Source: Reyranella sp.
Lineage (GTDB): Bacteria; Pseudomonadota; Alphaproteobacteria; Reyranellales; Reyranellaceae
Assembly (NCBI RefSeq): GCF_030651995.1
Contig: NZ_JAUSBN010000085.1
Span: forward strand, 1 to 64,000
Direction: 5' to 3'
Length of the DNA stretch: 64,000 bases
In this document: positions 34,737-43,955 of the stretch, piece after piece
How the letters are laid out: each line of letters begins with the position of its first letter
Numbering within the stretch: position 1 is the first letter of the stretch
Made by a program: the position numbers and the translations under genes
Notes under the pieces: model-generated
Database searches by the model: none
What the model was told of the DNA's origin: nothing
What the model saw: the letters and a program-made list of their open reading frames with translations, nothing else

Positions 34737-35708
34737 CTACTCGGCCGTCGCGCCCGAGGCCTTGATGATGGGCAGCCACAGCGCGAGGTCGTCGCGGACC
34801 AGCTTCTGCGCAGCCGCCGGCGAGCCCGGCGGCAGCATCCCGATGCCCTGTCCCATCATCTTCTCGCGCACCTGCGGCAACTGGCCGATGCGGTTGATCT
34901 CTGTATTGAGACGCGTGATCACCGGCTCGGGCACGCCGGCCGGGACGGCGAAGCCCATCCAGGTGTTCACGACGTATTCCTTGACCCCGGCCTCGATCAT
35001 CGTCGGCGCGTCGGGCAGGAGGGTGGAGCGCGACTCGCTGGTCACGGCCAGTGCCTTGAGCTTGCCGCCCTTGATCAAGCCGATGACCGTCGGCGTGTTG
35101 AACAAGCCCATCGCCACCTCGCCGTTGGCGACGGCCTGGATGCCAGCCGGCGTCGCGCGATAGGGCACGTGCTGCAGCTTCACGCCAGTCCGCAACTCCA
35201 GCAGCACGCCGGACATGTGGTGGCTGGTGCCGACGCCACCCGACGAGTAGGTGAGCTCGCCCGGCTTGGCGCGGGCCTGCGCCAGCAGGTCGGCCACGGT
35301 TCTGGCCGGATTGTCGGGTGAAACGATCAGGACGTTGGAGACCCCGCCGGTCACCGCGACCATCGCGAGGTCCTTCAGCGGATCGTAGCCCGGAGTCTTG
35401 TAGAGGCCGATGTTGAACACCATCGTGCCCTGCGAGACCAGGCCCATCGTGTAGCCGTCGGCCGGGGCGCGGGCCAGCTCGGCGGTGGCGATCGTCCCGC
35501 CTGCGCCAGTCTTGTTGTCGACCACGACGGTCTGTCCCAGAGACTTGCCCAGTTCCTCGGCGAAGACGCGCGCGACGATGTCGGCCGTGGCGCCGGGCGC
35601 CAGCGGCACGATCATGCGGATCGGCTTGGCGGGCCAGGCCTGCGCCATGCTCCTCGTCGAGACGACGGCCAATCCGGCCGCCAGGAGGCTTCTCTTCGTC
35701 AGGACCAT
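34737..35708 (-). CDS. tripartite tricarboxylate transporter (Bug family) substrate-binding protein
   Basis: 323 aa with a Tat-like or Sec signal (MVLTKRSLLAAGLAVVSTRSMAQA). Bug hallmarks: WPAKPIRMIVPLAPGATADIVARVFAEELG, VVVDNKTGAGGTIATAELARAPADGYT, YDPLKDLAMVAVTG and DAPTMIEAGVKEY. Binds carboxylates or aromatic acids. No TctA/TctB genes adjacent; downstream of the sulfatase by 13 nt, so possibly takes up its product. Confidence 0.92.
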   Translation of the reverse strand: MVLTKRSLLAAGLAVVSTRSMAQAWPAKPIRMIVPLAPGATADIVARVFAEELGKSLGQTVVVDNKTGAGGTIATAELARAPADGYTMGLVSQGTMVFNIGLYKTPGYDPLKDLAMVAVTGGVSNVLIVSPDNPARTVADLLAQARAKPGELTYSSGGVGTSHHMSGVLLELRTGVKLQHVPYRATPAGIQAVANGEVAMGLFNTPTVIGLIKGGKLKALAVTSESRSTLLPDAPTMIEAGVKEYVVNTWMGFAVPAGVPEPVITRLNTEINRIGQLPQVREKMMGQGIGMLPPGSPAAAQKLVRDDLALWLPIIKASGATAE

Positions 35709-35721
35709 GGCTTTCAGTCTC

Positions 35722-37122
35722 CTAGAGGCCGACCGACTTCGCGACCAGGGCAGAGAGCTGCTTGCGCAGGCGCGCGACCAGCCCCTTCTCCGATCGCTTG
35801 CCGATCAGGTTTTTCATTTCGTAGGGATCGCTCTTGAGATCGTAGAGTTCGTCGCACGCGACGCCGTCGAGCGATTTCTGCGTCCAGTGGATGTACTTGT
35901 GACGCTTGGTGCGGATCGCCTTGTAGCTCATGCCCACGAGCCACGGCATGGCGTTCTCGCTGAAGTATTCGCACATGAACGAGGTGCGCCATCCCTTTGG
36001 CTTGGCGCCCTTTGCCAGAGGCTTCAGCGACTGGCCCTGCATCGTCTTGAAGTCGGCCGCCTTGCCGCCGGCGAGGTCGACCAGGGTCGGCGCGATGTCG
36101 AGCGCGAGGACCAGCTCGTCGTTCACCGTGCCCGGCTTGAACCAGGCGGGGTAGCGGATCAGGAACGGCGACTTGATGCCTTCTTCGTAGGCAAAGCGCC
36201 GCTCGGGCCCAAGTCCGTGCTCGCCGAAGAAGTAGCCGTTGTCGCCCAGGAACAGGATGAAGGTGTTGTCGAGTTCGCCGTTCTCCTCGAGCAGCTTGAG
36301 GATGTCGCCCATGCCCTCGTCGACCGAGGCCATCATGGCGGCGCGCAGGCGGATTTCCTCGTCGGTGCCGGCCAGGATTCCATCCAGCACCTTGCGCGAG
36401 GCGTCGTTGACCCGGAGCGCATGGGCTTCCGTCCAGGCCGGCTTGTCCTTGACGACATCGGCCGCCGGGAGCGCATTGGGCCGGCGCGGAAAGTGCTCGC
36501 CCTTGTAGAGGTCGGCATGGCGCGGCGCGGGACGGTAGCCGCCGTCGGTGAAGTCGATCGTGCCGTCGGCCGCCTGGAAGGCGTCGGGATGCACGGCCTT
36601 GTGCGCGAAGAACAGCGCGAAGGGCTTGTCGCGCTTCTTCTTCAGGAAGTCGACGGCGTGACCGTTCAGCAGGTCGGTGATGTAGCCTTCGTACTTCTTC
36701 TCCTTGCCGTCGATGTTCAGCACCGGATCGATGATCGACCCATGGCCCGGAAAGCTCACCCACTTGTCGTAGCCCGGCCGCGGACCGCCGGAATTGCCCA
36801 TGTGCCACTTGCCGATATGGGCGGTTTCGTAGCCCAGGCGCTGCAGGATCACGTGGTAGTTCGGCAGGCGATGGCTGTGGGCGTCGCGCGCCACGTTGTC
36901 GATGATGCCGTGGCGGCTGGCATACTGGCCGGTCAGGATCGATGCGCGGTTGGGCGAGCAGAGTGGCGTGGTGTGGAACGCCGAGGTGAACATCGCGCCT
37001 TCATGGCCGACTCGGTCGATGTGCGGCGTCTTCATGTAGGGATGGCCGCAGATCCCCAGCTCGTCGAAGCGGAGGTCGTCGATCAGAACGATCAGAAAAT
37101 TCGGTTTGCGCTTCTTGGCCAC
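35722..37122 (-). CDS. Cys-type sulfatase
   Basis: 466 aa from GTG 37122 (GGGGA upstream; a GTG at 37128 or 37158 are alternatives). Metal site FLIVLIDDLRFDELG; formylglycine signature CSPNR in TTPLCSPNRASILTG; second motif HIGKWHMG; later DNGYFFGEHGLG. No signal peptide, so cytoplasmic. Hydrolyses sulfate or phosphonate monoesters. The Bug gene follows; the CaiB pair is divergent. Confidence 0.9.
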   Translation of the reverse strand: MAKKRKPNFLIVLIDDLRFDELGICGHPYMKTPHIDRVGHEGAMFTSAFHTTPLCSPNRASILTGQYASRHGIIDNVARDAHSHRLPNYHVILQRLGYETAHIGKWHMGNSGGPRPGYDKWVSFPGHGSIIDPVLNIDGKEKKYEGYITDLLNGHAVDFLKKKRDKPFALFFAHKAVHPDAFQAADGTIDFTDGGYRPAPRHADLYKGEHFPRRPNALPAADVVKDKPAWTEAHALRVNDASRKVLDGILAGTDEEIRLRAAMMASVDEGMGDILKLLEENGELDNTFILFLGDNGYFFGEHGLGPERRFAYEEGIKSPFLIRYPAWFKPGTVNDELVLALDIAPTLVDLAGGKAADFKTMQGQSLKPLAKGAKPKGWRTSFMCEYFSENAMPWLVGMSYKAIRTKRHKYIHWTQKSLDGVACDELYDLKSDPYEMKNLIGKRSEKGLVARLRKQLSALVAKSVGL

Positions 37123-37239
37123 GATCACGTCCCCGCTCTTGATTTCCGGCAAGCACACCGCGTGCCGAAATCAAATTAGCGAGCGGTGTTGACGGCGGCC
37201 AGAGCGTCGCGCCCATATCGGCCGCGAAAGGGAGAATCC

Positions 37240-38451
37240 ATGACCGAGACTGCCCTGCCGCTGGCGGGATTGCGCGTACTGGACATCAGCTCGTTCATCG
37301 CCGCACCGGCCGCGGCCGTCGTGCTGGGCGACTGGGGCGCCGACGTCATCAAGGTCGAAGGACCGGAGGGCGATCCCAACCGCCGGATCATGCACGATTC
37401 GTCGAACTATCCGAAAAGCGAGGTCAACTATCCCTGGCAGATGGATTCGCGCAACAAGCGCTCCATCGTGCTCGACCTCAAGCAGGCGGACGCCCGCGCG
37501 GCGCTGGACCGGCTGATCGCGGTCTCCGACATCCTGATCTGCAACTTCCCGCCGCCGGTGCGCGACAAGCTGAAGCTCGCCTACGACGACGTGAAGCCGG
37601 TCAACCCGAAACTGATCTACGCATCCCTCACCGGCTACGGCGAAAGCGGCCCCGATCGCGACCGGCCGGGCTTCGACGCCACGGCCTACTTCGCCCGATC
37701 GGGCCTGCTCGATGCCCAGCGCTACGAAGGCGGGCCGCCGGGCGTGCCCGGCCCCGCGCAGGGCGATCGCGCCACGGCGATGGCGCTCGTCTCGTCCATC
37801 CTCATGGCGCTGATCCACCGCATGAAGACCGGCGAAGGGTCGTGGGTCGGCACGTCGCTGCTCGGAAACGGCCTCTGGTCGTGCGGCGTGATCGCCCAGG
37901 CAGCCCTCGTCGGCGCCTTCCTGCCGCACCGGCCGCCGCCCGACCGGCCACGCTCCGCGCTGGGCAACATCTACCGCACGGCCGACGACCGCTGGCTGCA
38001 GCTCACCATCGTGCGCGCCGACAAGCTGTGGGCGCCGCTCTGCCGCGCGATGGGACTGGACTCGCTGATCGACGATCCGCGATTCGCCAGCGAGCCCGAG
38101 CGTCGCCTCAGAGCCGGCGAACTTGCCGGCATCCTCAGCGACACCTTCGCCACGCAGCCCTACGAGCACTGGCGCGAGGCGCTGGCGGCGCACAGCGTCA
38201 CCTTCGGCGTCATCAGCCGCCCGCAGGACGTGCCCGACGATCCGCAGGCGGTGGCCTGCGGCGCCGTGGTCGACACGGCGATTCCCGACATGCCGCGCAC
38301 CCTGGCCGATCCGATCCGCCTCGGCTTCGCCAGCCAGCGCATCGCGCATCCCGCGCCGGAACTCGGCGAGCACGGCGATCAGGTGCTGCGCGAGGCCGGC
38401 GTCAGCGCGCAGGAAGTAGCGGCCCTCAAGGCCAGCGGAGCGCTTCGATGA
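37240..38451 (+). CDS. CaiB/BaiF family CoA-transferase (first of tandem pair)
   Basis: 403 aa from ATG 37240 (SD GGGAG). Type III CoA-transferase: PLAGLRVLDISSFIAAPAAAVVLGDWGADVIKVEGPEGDP, KRSIVLDLKQADAR, ICNFPPPVRDKLKL, YASLTGYGESGP-DRDRPGFDATAYFARSG and GEGSWVGTSL. The usual catalytic Asp is in the FDATAYF segment (D in GPDRDRPGFD). Moves CoA between carboxylates through a glutamyl/aspartyl anhydride. Overlaps the second copy by ATGA. Confidence 0.9.
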   Translation: MTETALPLAGLRVLDISSFIAAPAAAVVLGDWGADVIKVEGPEGDPNRRIMHDSSNYPKSEVNYPWQMDSRNKRSIVLDLKQADARAALDRLIAVSDILICNFPPPVRDKLKLAYDDVKPVNPKLIYASLTGYGESGPDRDRPGFDATAYFARSGLLDAQRYEGGPPGVPGPAQGDRATAMALVSSILMALIHRMKTGEGSWVGTSLLGNGLWSCGVIAQAALVGAFLPHRPPPDRPRSALGNIYRTADDRWLQLTIVRADKLWAPLCRAMGLDSLIDDPRFASEPERRLRAGELAGILSDTFATQPYEHWREALAAHSVTFGVISRPQDVPDDPQAVACGAVVDTAIPDMPRTLADPIRLGFASQRIAHPAPELGEHGDQVLREAGVSAQEVAALKASGALR

Positions 38452-39662
38452 CGCCGGACGAACCACTGCCGCTGGCCGGACTCACCGTCCTCGACATCAG
38501 CTCCTTCATCGCCGCCCCCGCCGCTGCCGCCGCGCTGGGCGACTTCGGCGCCGACGTCATCAAGATCGAGCCGCCGGTCGACGGCGACCCGCACCGCAAC
38601 AGCTTCCGCAACGCCGGCTATCCGCAGAGCGACCGGAATTTCCCGTGGCAGCTCGACGGCCGCCACAAGCGCTCGCTGGCGCTAGACCTAAAGACCGACG
38701 GCGCCCGCACGATCCTCGAACGGCTGCTGAAGCGCGCCGACGTGATGATCGTCAACTTCCCGCCGCCCGCCCGCGAGCGGTTGCGCCTGCGCTGGGAAGA
38801 CATCGAGCCGATCAACCCGCGCCTCGTCTACTGCTCGCTCACCGGCTATGGCGAGACCGGCCCCGACCGCGACCGGCCGGGCTTCGACATCACCGCCTAT
38901 TTCGGCCGCTCCGGCATCCTTGATGCGGCACGCTACGACGGCGGCCCGCCGGGCGTTTCGCTGCCGGCGCAGGGAGACCGCGCCACCGCCATGACCCTGG
39001 TGGCCGCGATCCTGATGGGCCTGCGGCGACGCGACCAGACCGGCAAGGGCGGCTGGGTCGGCACTTCGCTCTACGCCAACGGCGTCTGGGCCAACGGCAC
39101 CACCGCCGCCGGCGCGCTGGTCGGCGCGCAGCTGCCGGTGCGCCCGCCGCCCGACAGGCCGCGCAACGCGCTGACCAACCTCTACCGCACCCTCGACGAT
39201 CGCTGGCTACAGCTCCTGATGGTCCGCGACGACCGGCTCTGGGCCACGTTCTGCGACATCATCGAACGGCCCGAGCTGACGGCCGACCCGAGATTCGCCG
39301 GACGGCCGGAGCGGCGCGAACATGCCCAGGAACTGCACGACCTGCTGGCGCCGGTGTTCGCCGCACGTCTCTATGCCGACTGGGAAAAGCGCCTGTCGGG
39401 CACCGGCATTCCCTTCGGGGTGATCGGGCGGCTGGCCGACGTGATCGACGACGAGCAGGCTGAACACGCCGGAATCTTCGCCGCCACGACCAATCCCGCG
39501 ATCCCGCGCACCGTCAACACGCCGATCCGCCTAGGCTTCGCCGCACCGCGCACCGCCGGCCCACCCCCCGAGGTCGGGCAGCACAATGACGAGGTGCTGC
39601 GCGAGACCGGCTTCAGCGAAGCCGAGATCGACGCCCTCAAAAAGTCCGGCGCTTTGGGGTAG
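38448..39662 (+). CDS. CaiB/BaiF family CoA-transferase (second of tandem pair)
   Basis: 404 aa. Clear paralog of the preceding gene with the same motifs in the same order (LAGLTVLDISSFIAAPAAAAALGDFGADVIKIEPPVDGDP..., SLTGYGETGPDRDRPGFDITAYFGRSG, GGWVGTSLYANGVW). By eye well over half of positions are identical, so the pair is a tandem duplication. Such pairs can be heteromeric (BbsEF, SmtAB types) or two enzymes with different acids. Confidence 0.9.
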   Translation: MTPDEPLPLAGLTVLDISSFIAAPAAAAALGDFGADVIKIEPPVDGDPHRNSFRNAGYPQSDRNFPWQLDGRHKRSLALDLKTDGARTILERLLKRADVMIVNFPPPARERLRLRWEDIEPINPRLVYCSLTGYGETGPDRDRPGFDITAYFGRSGILDAARYDGGPPGVSLPAQGDRATAMTLVAAILMGLRRRDQTGKGGWVGTSLYANGVWANGTTAAGALVGAQLPVRPPPDRPRNALTNLYRTLDDRWLQLLMVRDDRLWATFCDIIERPELTADPRFAGRPERREHAQELHDLLAPVFAARLYADWEKRLSGTGIPFGVIGRLADVIDDEQAEHAGIFAATTNPAIPRTVNTPIRLGFAAPRTAGPPPEVGQHNDEVLRETGFSEAEIDALKKSGALG

Positions 39663-39671
39663 TCTCTCCGG

Positions 39672-40007
39672 ATGGCCTCCCGCTTCCGGACCTATGCCGA
39701 GTTCTGGCCCTTCTATCTGCGCGAGCACGCGAAGCCGTCGACGCGCGCGGTCCACTATGTCGGCACCCTCGCGTCCGCAGCCCTTCTGATCTGGGCGATC
39801 GCGTCGCAGAACTGGTGGTGGCTGCTGGGAGTCCCCGTGTTCGGCTACGGACCGGCCTGGTTCGGCCATTTCTTCATTGAGAAGAACCGGCCCGCCACCT
39901 TCGAAGCACCGTTCTGGTCGCTGATCAGCGATTACAAGATGTGCGGCCTCTTCCTCACCGGCCGGCTCGGTGACGAGTTGATGAAACACCAGGTCCGCGC
40001 GCCCTAG
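39672..40007 (+). CDS. Mpo1-like (DUF962) small membrane protein
   Basis: 111 aa, start 39672, 9 nt after the CaiB stop. Mpo1/DUF962 pattern: FWPFYLREHAKPSTRAVHYVGT with His, two hydrophobic helices, and YGPAWFGHFFIEKNRPATFEAPFWSLISDYKM. Yeast Mpo1 is an Fe(II)-dependent dioxygenase for 2-hydroxy fatty acids; the bacterial role is not established. Could act with the CoA-transferases on an acyl compound (inference). Confidence 0.85.
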   Translation: MASRFRTYAEFWPFYLREHAKPSTRAVHYVGTLASAALLIWAIASQNWWWLLGVPVFGYGPAWFGHFFIEKNRPATFEAPFWSLISDYKMCGLFLTGRLGDELMKHQVRAP

Positions 40008-40088
40008 AACGGATCGGTGTGGCCCCTTGCTTCCCGGGGGGCCCGACGCCACATTGCAGGCGAACATCCCAATTCCGTTCGAGGACCC

Positions 40089-41021
40089 ATGGAAACGATG
40101 CTGCAGGGCGCCGCGCCGCAGGCTGCCCCCGCCGACCTGATCAAGGACAGCGACCAGACGAAGTTCGCCAAGGACGTGCTCGAAGCCTCGCGCACGGTAC
40201 CGGTGATCGTCGATTTCTGGGCGCCGTGGTGCGGGCCGTGCAAGACACTCCAGCCGATGATCGAAAAGGTCGTCAAGGAGGCCAAGGGCGCGGTCAAGCT
40301 GGTCAAGATCGACATCGACAAGAACCAGATGCTGGCCCAGCAGCTGCGCATCCAGTCGATTCCGGCCGTCTACGCCTTCTTCGGCGGCCGCCCGGTCGAC
40401 GGCTTCATGGGCGCCGTCCCCGAGAGCCAGCTGAAGGAATTCGTCGCTCGCCTGATCCAGGCCTCCGGCGGCGCCACCGGTGACCCGGCCGCCGCGGAGC
40501 TGGCCGAACTGCTCGAGCAGGCCAAGGCCGCGGTCGCGCAGAACGACATGGATACCGCCGCGCAGATCTACAGCGAGATCCTGGGCCTCGAGCCGACCAA
40601 CGTCGTGGCCCTGGCCGGCCTCGCGCGCTACCAGGTCGCGCTCGGCGACGTCGAGCAGGCCAAGGAACTGCTCGAGCAGATCCCGGCCAAGGAGCGCACC
40701 GGCGCCGACGTCGTGGCCGCCCAGGCCGCGATCGACCTTGCCGAGAAGGCCAAGGACGCCGGCCCGATCACCGACCTCAAGGCGAAGGCCGAGGCGGACC
40801 CGAAGGACTTCCAGACCCGTCTCGACCTCGCCATGGCCTACTGGGCCGGCAACCAGAAGCAGGAAGCCGTCGACGAGCTGCTCGCCATGATCAAGGCCGA
40901 CCGCGCCTGGAACGAGGCCGCCGCGCGCCAGCAGCTCCTGAAGTTCTTCGAGGCGCTGGGCTTCACCGATCCCATTTCGGTCGACGGCCGCAAGCGGCTT
41001 TCGACCATCTTGTTTTCGTGA
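40089..41021 (+). CDS. cnoX: CnoX-type thioredoxin with TPR domain
   Basis: 310 aa from the ATG at 40089. Thioredoxin domain (residues ~15-125) with active site FWAPWCGPCKTLQP, so both Cys are present (E. coli CnoX/YbbN lacks the first). TPR-like C-terminal half (LEQAKAAVAQNDMDTAAQIYSEILGLEPTNVVALAGLARYQV). A chaperedoxin that holds unfolded proteins and hands them to DnaK/GroEL. Likely co-transcribed with the Lon-N protein 10 nt downstream. Confidence 0.92.
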   Translation: METMLQGAAPQAAPADLIKDSDQTKFAKDVLEASRTVPVIVDFWAPWCGPCKTLQPMIEKVVKEAKGAVKLVKIDIDKNQMLAQQLRIQSIPAVYAFFGGRPVDGFMGAVPESQLKEFVARLIQASGGATGDPAAAELAELLEQAKAAVAQNDMDTAAQIYSEILGLEPTNVVALAGLARYQVALGDVEQAKELLEQIPAKERTGADVVAAQAAIDLAEKAKDAGPITDLKAKAEADPKDFQTRLDLAMAYWAGNQKQEAVDELLAMIKADRAWNEAAARQQLLKFFEALGFTDPISVDGRKRLSTILFS

Positions 41022-41031
41022 GCCCCGACTC

Positions 41032-41760
41032 GTGAGCGAAGAGTCGCGCTCCTCGCAGAGGCCGGCGCGCAATCCGTTCGAGCCGACCTTCGAGCAGCTT
41101 CCCGAGACGCTGCCGATCTTCCCGCTGTCGGGCGTGCTGCTGCTGCCCGGCGGCAAGCTGCCGCTCAACATCTTCGAGCCGCGCTACCTCGCCATGATCT
41201 CCGACGCGCTGGCCGGCTCGCGCATGATCGGCATGGTGCAGCCGGTTCAGCCGGGCGGCTTCGCCGGCGACGGCATGCCGTCGGACGACGGTCGTCCCAA
41301 GGTTCACCGGGTCGGCTGCGCCGGACGCATCACCAACTTCAACGAAACCGAGGACGGGCGGCTGATGCTGGTGCTGAGCGGCGTCTGCCGCTTCGACATC
41401 GTGCGCGAACTCGACCCCGCCCAGGGCGGCTATCGCCGCGTCTCCTCGGTCTTCTCGCCCTATCGCGCCGATCTCGACCATGCCGACGACGTCGTCGAAC
41501 TCGACCGCGACCGGCTGATGGCGGCGCTGGCCGCCTTCTTCCGCGGCCGGCAGCTCTCGACCGACTGGGATGCCGTGAACAAGGCGGCCGACGCCAACCT
41601 CGTCAGCTCGCTGTCGATGGTGCTGCCGTTCGGTCCGGCCGAGAAGCAGGCGCTGCTGGAAGCCGCCGACTCCACGGCCCGCGCCAAGCTGCTCATCGCC
41701 TTCCTCGAAATGAGCGCCTTCGGCGACAACTCGGACACGCCGCCCGGCCGCACGAACTGA
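41032..41760 (+). CDS. Lon N-terminal-domain (LAN) protein without protease domain
   Basis: 242 aa from a GTG at 41032. Lon substrate-binding domain: LPIFPLSGVLLLPGGKLPLNIFEPRYLAMISDALAGSRMIGMVQP, VGCAGRITNFNETEDGRLMLVLSGVCRFDIVREL. No AAA+ or protease domain. Common next to cnoX/trxA in alphaproteobacteria, where it may bind unfolded proteins; function unproven. Tail-to-tail with the aminotransferase gene. Confidence 0.88.
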   Translation: MSEESRSSQRPARNPFEPTFEQLPETLPIFPLSGVLLLPGGKLPLNIFEPRYLAMISDALAGSRMIGMVQPVQPGGFAGDGMPSDDGRPKVHRVGCAGRITNFNETEDGRLMLVLSGVCRFDIVRELDPAQGGYRRVSSVFSPYRADLDHADDVVELDRDRLMAALAAFFRGRQLSTDWDAVNKAADANLVSSLSMVLPFGPAEKQALLEAADSTARAKLLIAFLEMSAFGDNSDTPPGRTN

Positions 41761-41763
41761 TCG

Positions 41764-42678
41764 TCAGTCGCCGTAGGGCACGGGAGTCGACAGCGCCAGC
41801 TCCTCGTGCCGTGCCCAATAGAGTTCCTCGATGCGTCGCGTCAGCGCGCCGGGCCGGCCGTCGCCGACGGGACGCCCTTCGTAGTTCACGACCGGCATGA
41901 TGCCGCCGGCCGTGCTGCTGATGAAGATCTCGTCCGCCTCGGCGACCTCGCGCGCTTCTACGGATCGCACCTCGACCCGCAATTGGAGCGCCTCGGCAAT
42001 CTCCATCACCGTGCGGCGCGTCATGCCCTCGAACAGGCCGCGCGCCGGCGTGGCGAGCGCGCCGTTGCGGACGACGAAGACATTGAAGCCTGGCCCCTCC
42101 GTCACCGTGCCGTCGGCGGCCGGCATCAGCGCGATGGTGGCATCACGGTCATAGGCCTCGAACACTCCCATCGTCAGGTCGAGCCAGTGGAAGTTCTTGA
42201 TCCTCTGGTCGAGCGATTCAGGCGGGATGCGCTGGGTGTGCGACAGGATCATGCGCAGGCCCTCTTGCCGCTGGGTCTCGTCGGCAATCCAGACGAAAGG
42301 CTGCGCGAACGCATAGAGGCGATTGCGGCACAGGCGCGGGTCGCGGGTGCCCACCGGTGGCAGTCCGCGGGTACAGGTCACCTGCACGTAAGCATCGCGC
42401 AGGCCCGACCGGCTGGCACACTCGATCATGATGTCGGCGATCTGCTGCGCCGTCAGCGGCAGCGACATGCGGAGGCCGGCCATCGACGCCTGGAAGCGCT
42501 CGACATGGTCCATGAGCCGGAAGAAGCGTCCCTTCCAGACATGGGCCACATCGTAGGTCGCATCCGAGCGGACGAAGCCGCGGTCCAGGATCGGAACCGC
42601 AGCCTCCGACAGCTGCATCCAGCGTCCGTCCATGTAGGCCACACCCTTGATGGCGGCGGTCTCGCTGTCACGGTCCAT
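41764..42678 (-). CDS. class IV aminotransferase (D-amino acid aminotransferase-like)
   Basis: 304 aa from the ATG at 42678 (SD GAGGAG). Fold-type IV PLP enzyme: AYMDGRWMQLSEAAVPILDRGFVRSDATYDVAHVWKGRFFRL, catalytic Lys in DQRIKNFHWLDL, VTEGPGFNVFVVRNG with the PLP-contact Glu, and TRRTVMEIAEALQL. The N-terminal FVRSDATYDV is DAAT/ADCL-like rather than BCAT. Substrate unproven. Downstream of dmeF on the same strand with 44 nt between. Confidence 0.85.
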   Translation of the reverse strand: MDRDSETAAIKGVAYMDGRWMQLSEAAVPILDRGFVRSDATYDVAHVWKGRFFRLMDHVERFQASMAGLRMSLPLTAQQIADIMIECASRSGLRDAYVQVTCTRGLPPVGTRDPRLCRNRLYAFAQPFVWIADETQRQEGLRMILSHTQRIPPESLDQRIKNFHWLDLTMGVFEAYDRDATIALMPAADGTVTEGPGFNVFVVRNGALATPARGLFEGMTRRTVMEIAEALQLRVEVRSVEAREVAEADEIFISSTAGGIMPVVNYEGRPVGDGRPGALTRRIEELYWARHEELALSTPVPYGD

Positions 42679-42722
42679 TGCCAGCTCCTCGATCAGTTCG
42701 GCTTTCCGGACTCGACCATGAC

Positions 42723-43649
42723 TCATCGGGTTTCGATCGTCACATGCGCGAGTTCGTGGACCGGCACGAGGCGTTCGCGAATGGCCTCGCGGTCCGCAGT
42801 GCCGGCGACGCTGACGATCGCGGCATGGGCGCCGGGACCGATCCGCCAGATGTGCAGATCCGTGATGCGCGCGTCGCCGGGCCCTTCGACCTGTTCCCGC
42901 ACCTCGGCTTCCAGATGCGGGTCGCTCGTGTCGAGCAGCACGGCGGCCGTGTCGCGCAGCAGGTTCCACGCCCAGACGGCGATCACGGCGCCGCCGACGA
43001 TCCCCATGACGGGATCGAGCCAGACCCAGCCGAGATAGCGGCCGGCCACCAGGGCCACGATCGCCAGGACGGAGGTCAGCGCATCGGCCACGACGTGGGC
43101 GAACGCCGAGCGGAGATTGTTGTCGTGATGGCCGTGCTGGTGCTCATGCCCATGGTCATGATGAGGGTCGTGGGCGTGTCCATGGCCGTGCCCGCCCGAC
43201 AGCAGGAATACGCTGGCCACGTTGACGACCAGACCCAGGATCGCGACGAGAGTCGCCTCGCCGAAGGCCACGGGCGAGGGATCGAAGAGGCGCCCGATCG
43301 ACTCGACGGCGATCCCCAGCGCGACCAGCGCCAGGACCAGCGCCGACGCGAAGCCCGAGAGATCGCCGACCTTGCCGGTCCCGAAGCTGAACCGCCGATC
43401 GGCGGCATGCCGCCGCGCGAAGGCGTAGGCGCCGGCCGCCACGGCGAGCGCGCCGGCATGGGTCGCCATGTGGAAGCCGTCGGCCAGCAGGGCCATCGAA
43501 TTGAAGGCGATGCCGGCGGCGATCTCGCCCACCATCATCAGGGAGGTCAGCACGACGACCCAGAGCGTGCGCCGTGCATTTTCATCGTGCCGCTCGCCGA
43601 GGAACACGTGATCGTGGGAAGGCGGCTCGATGTCCCGCAGCGTGGTCAT
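42723..43649 (-). CDS. dmeF: cation diffusion facilitator DmeF-like (Co/Ni efflux)
   Basis: 308 aa from the ATG at 43649, 10 nt after the repressor stop. Six helices with the CDF metal sites ALLADGFHMATHAGA and AHVVADALTSVLA. A His-rich loop (GGHGHGHAHDPHHDHGHE) sits between helices 4 and 5 at ~residues 150-178, as in DmeF. C-terminal domain TDLHIWRIGPGAHAAIVSV. Exports Co, Ni or Zn. Upstream RcnR/DmeR-type repressor supports Co/Ni. Confidence 0.9.
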   Translation of the reverse strand: MTTLRDIEPPSHDHVFLGERHDENARRTLWVVVLTSLMMVGEIAAGIAFNSMALLADGFHMATHAGALAVAAGAYAFARRHAADRRFSFGTGKVGDLSGFASALVLALVALGIAVESIGRLFDPSPVAFGEATLVAILGLVVNVASVFLLSGGHGHGHAHDPHHDHGHEHQHGHHDNNLRSAFAHVVADALTSVLAIVALVAGRYLGWVWLDPVMGIVGGAVIAVWAWNLLRDTAAVLLDTSDPHLEAEVREQVEGPGDARITDLHIWRIGPGAHAAIVSVAGTADREAIRERLVPVHELAHVTIETR

Positions 43650-43659
43650 GGTATTCCCG

Positions 43660-43935
43660 TCACTTCGCATAGCGGCGAACGACGGCAATGAGCTCCTCGG
43701 CCCCGGCCGCGCGCGCCACGGCATCGAGCCCCGGCCGGGCAACGTGCTCACGCACATGATCCTCGATCAGCTCGCCCATCAGCCCGTTGAGCGCGCCCCG
43801 CGCACCCGCAACCTGTTGCAGGACCAAGGAACAATCCGCCTCCTGCTCGATCGCCTTCTCGATCGCCGCCATCTGACCGGCGATCCGGCGGACCCGCGCC
43901 ATCAGCTGCGCCTTCTTCCGGGGGAGATGTGCCAT
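43660..43935 (-). CDS. dmeR: RcnR/CsoR-family metal-sensing repressor (DmeR-like)
   Basis: 91 aa from ATG 43935. Sensor ligands of the RcnR type are present: His3 in MAHLPRKK, Cys35 in ADCSLVLQQ, His in ELIEDHVREHV (positions 60 and 64 equivalents). All-alpha DUF156 fold with LMARVRRIAGQMAAIEKAIEQ. Represses the dmeF operon; metal binding releases DNA. The operator palindrome overlaps its own start codon and SD. Confidence 0.92.
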   Translation of the reverse strand: MAHLPRKKAQLMARVRRIAGQMAAIEKAIEQEADCSLVLQQVAGARGALNGLMGELIEDHVREHVARPGLDAVARAAGAEELIAVVRRYAK

Positions 43936-43955
43936 AGTATACCCCTCTATACTAT
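43934..43955 (-). promoter_or_regulatory. RcnR/CsoR-type operator overlapping SD and start codon
   Basis: Perfect 8-bp arms ATAGTATA and TATACTAT around a 6-nt G/C core; on the coding strand the core reads GAGGGG, 6 nt before the ATG, so it is also the SD. This matches the AT-arm/G-run/AT-arm design of RcnR, FrmR and CsoR operators. A -10-like TATAGT (43951-43956) is inside it. Confidence 0.75.
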
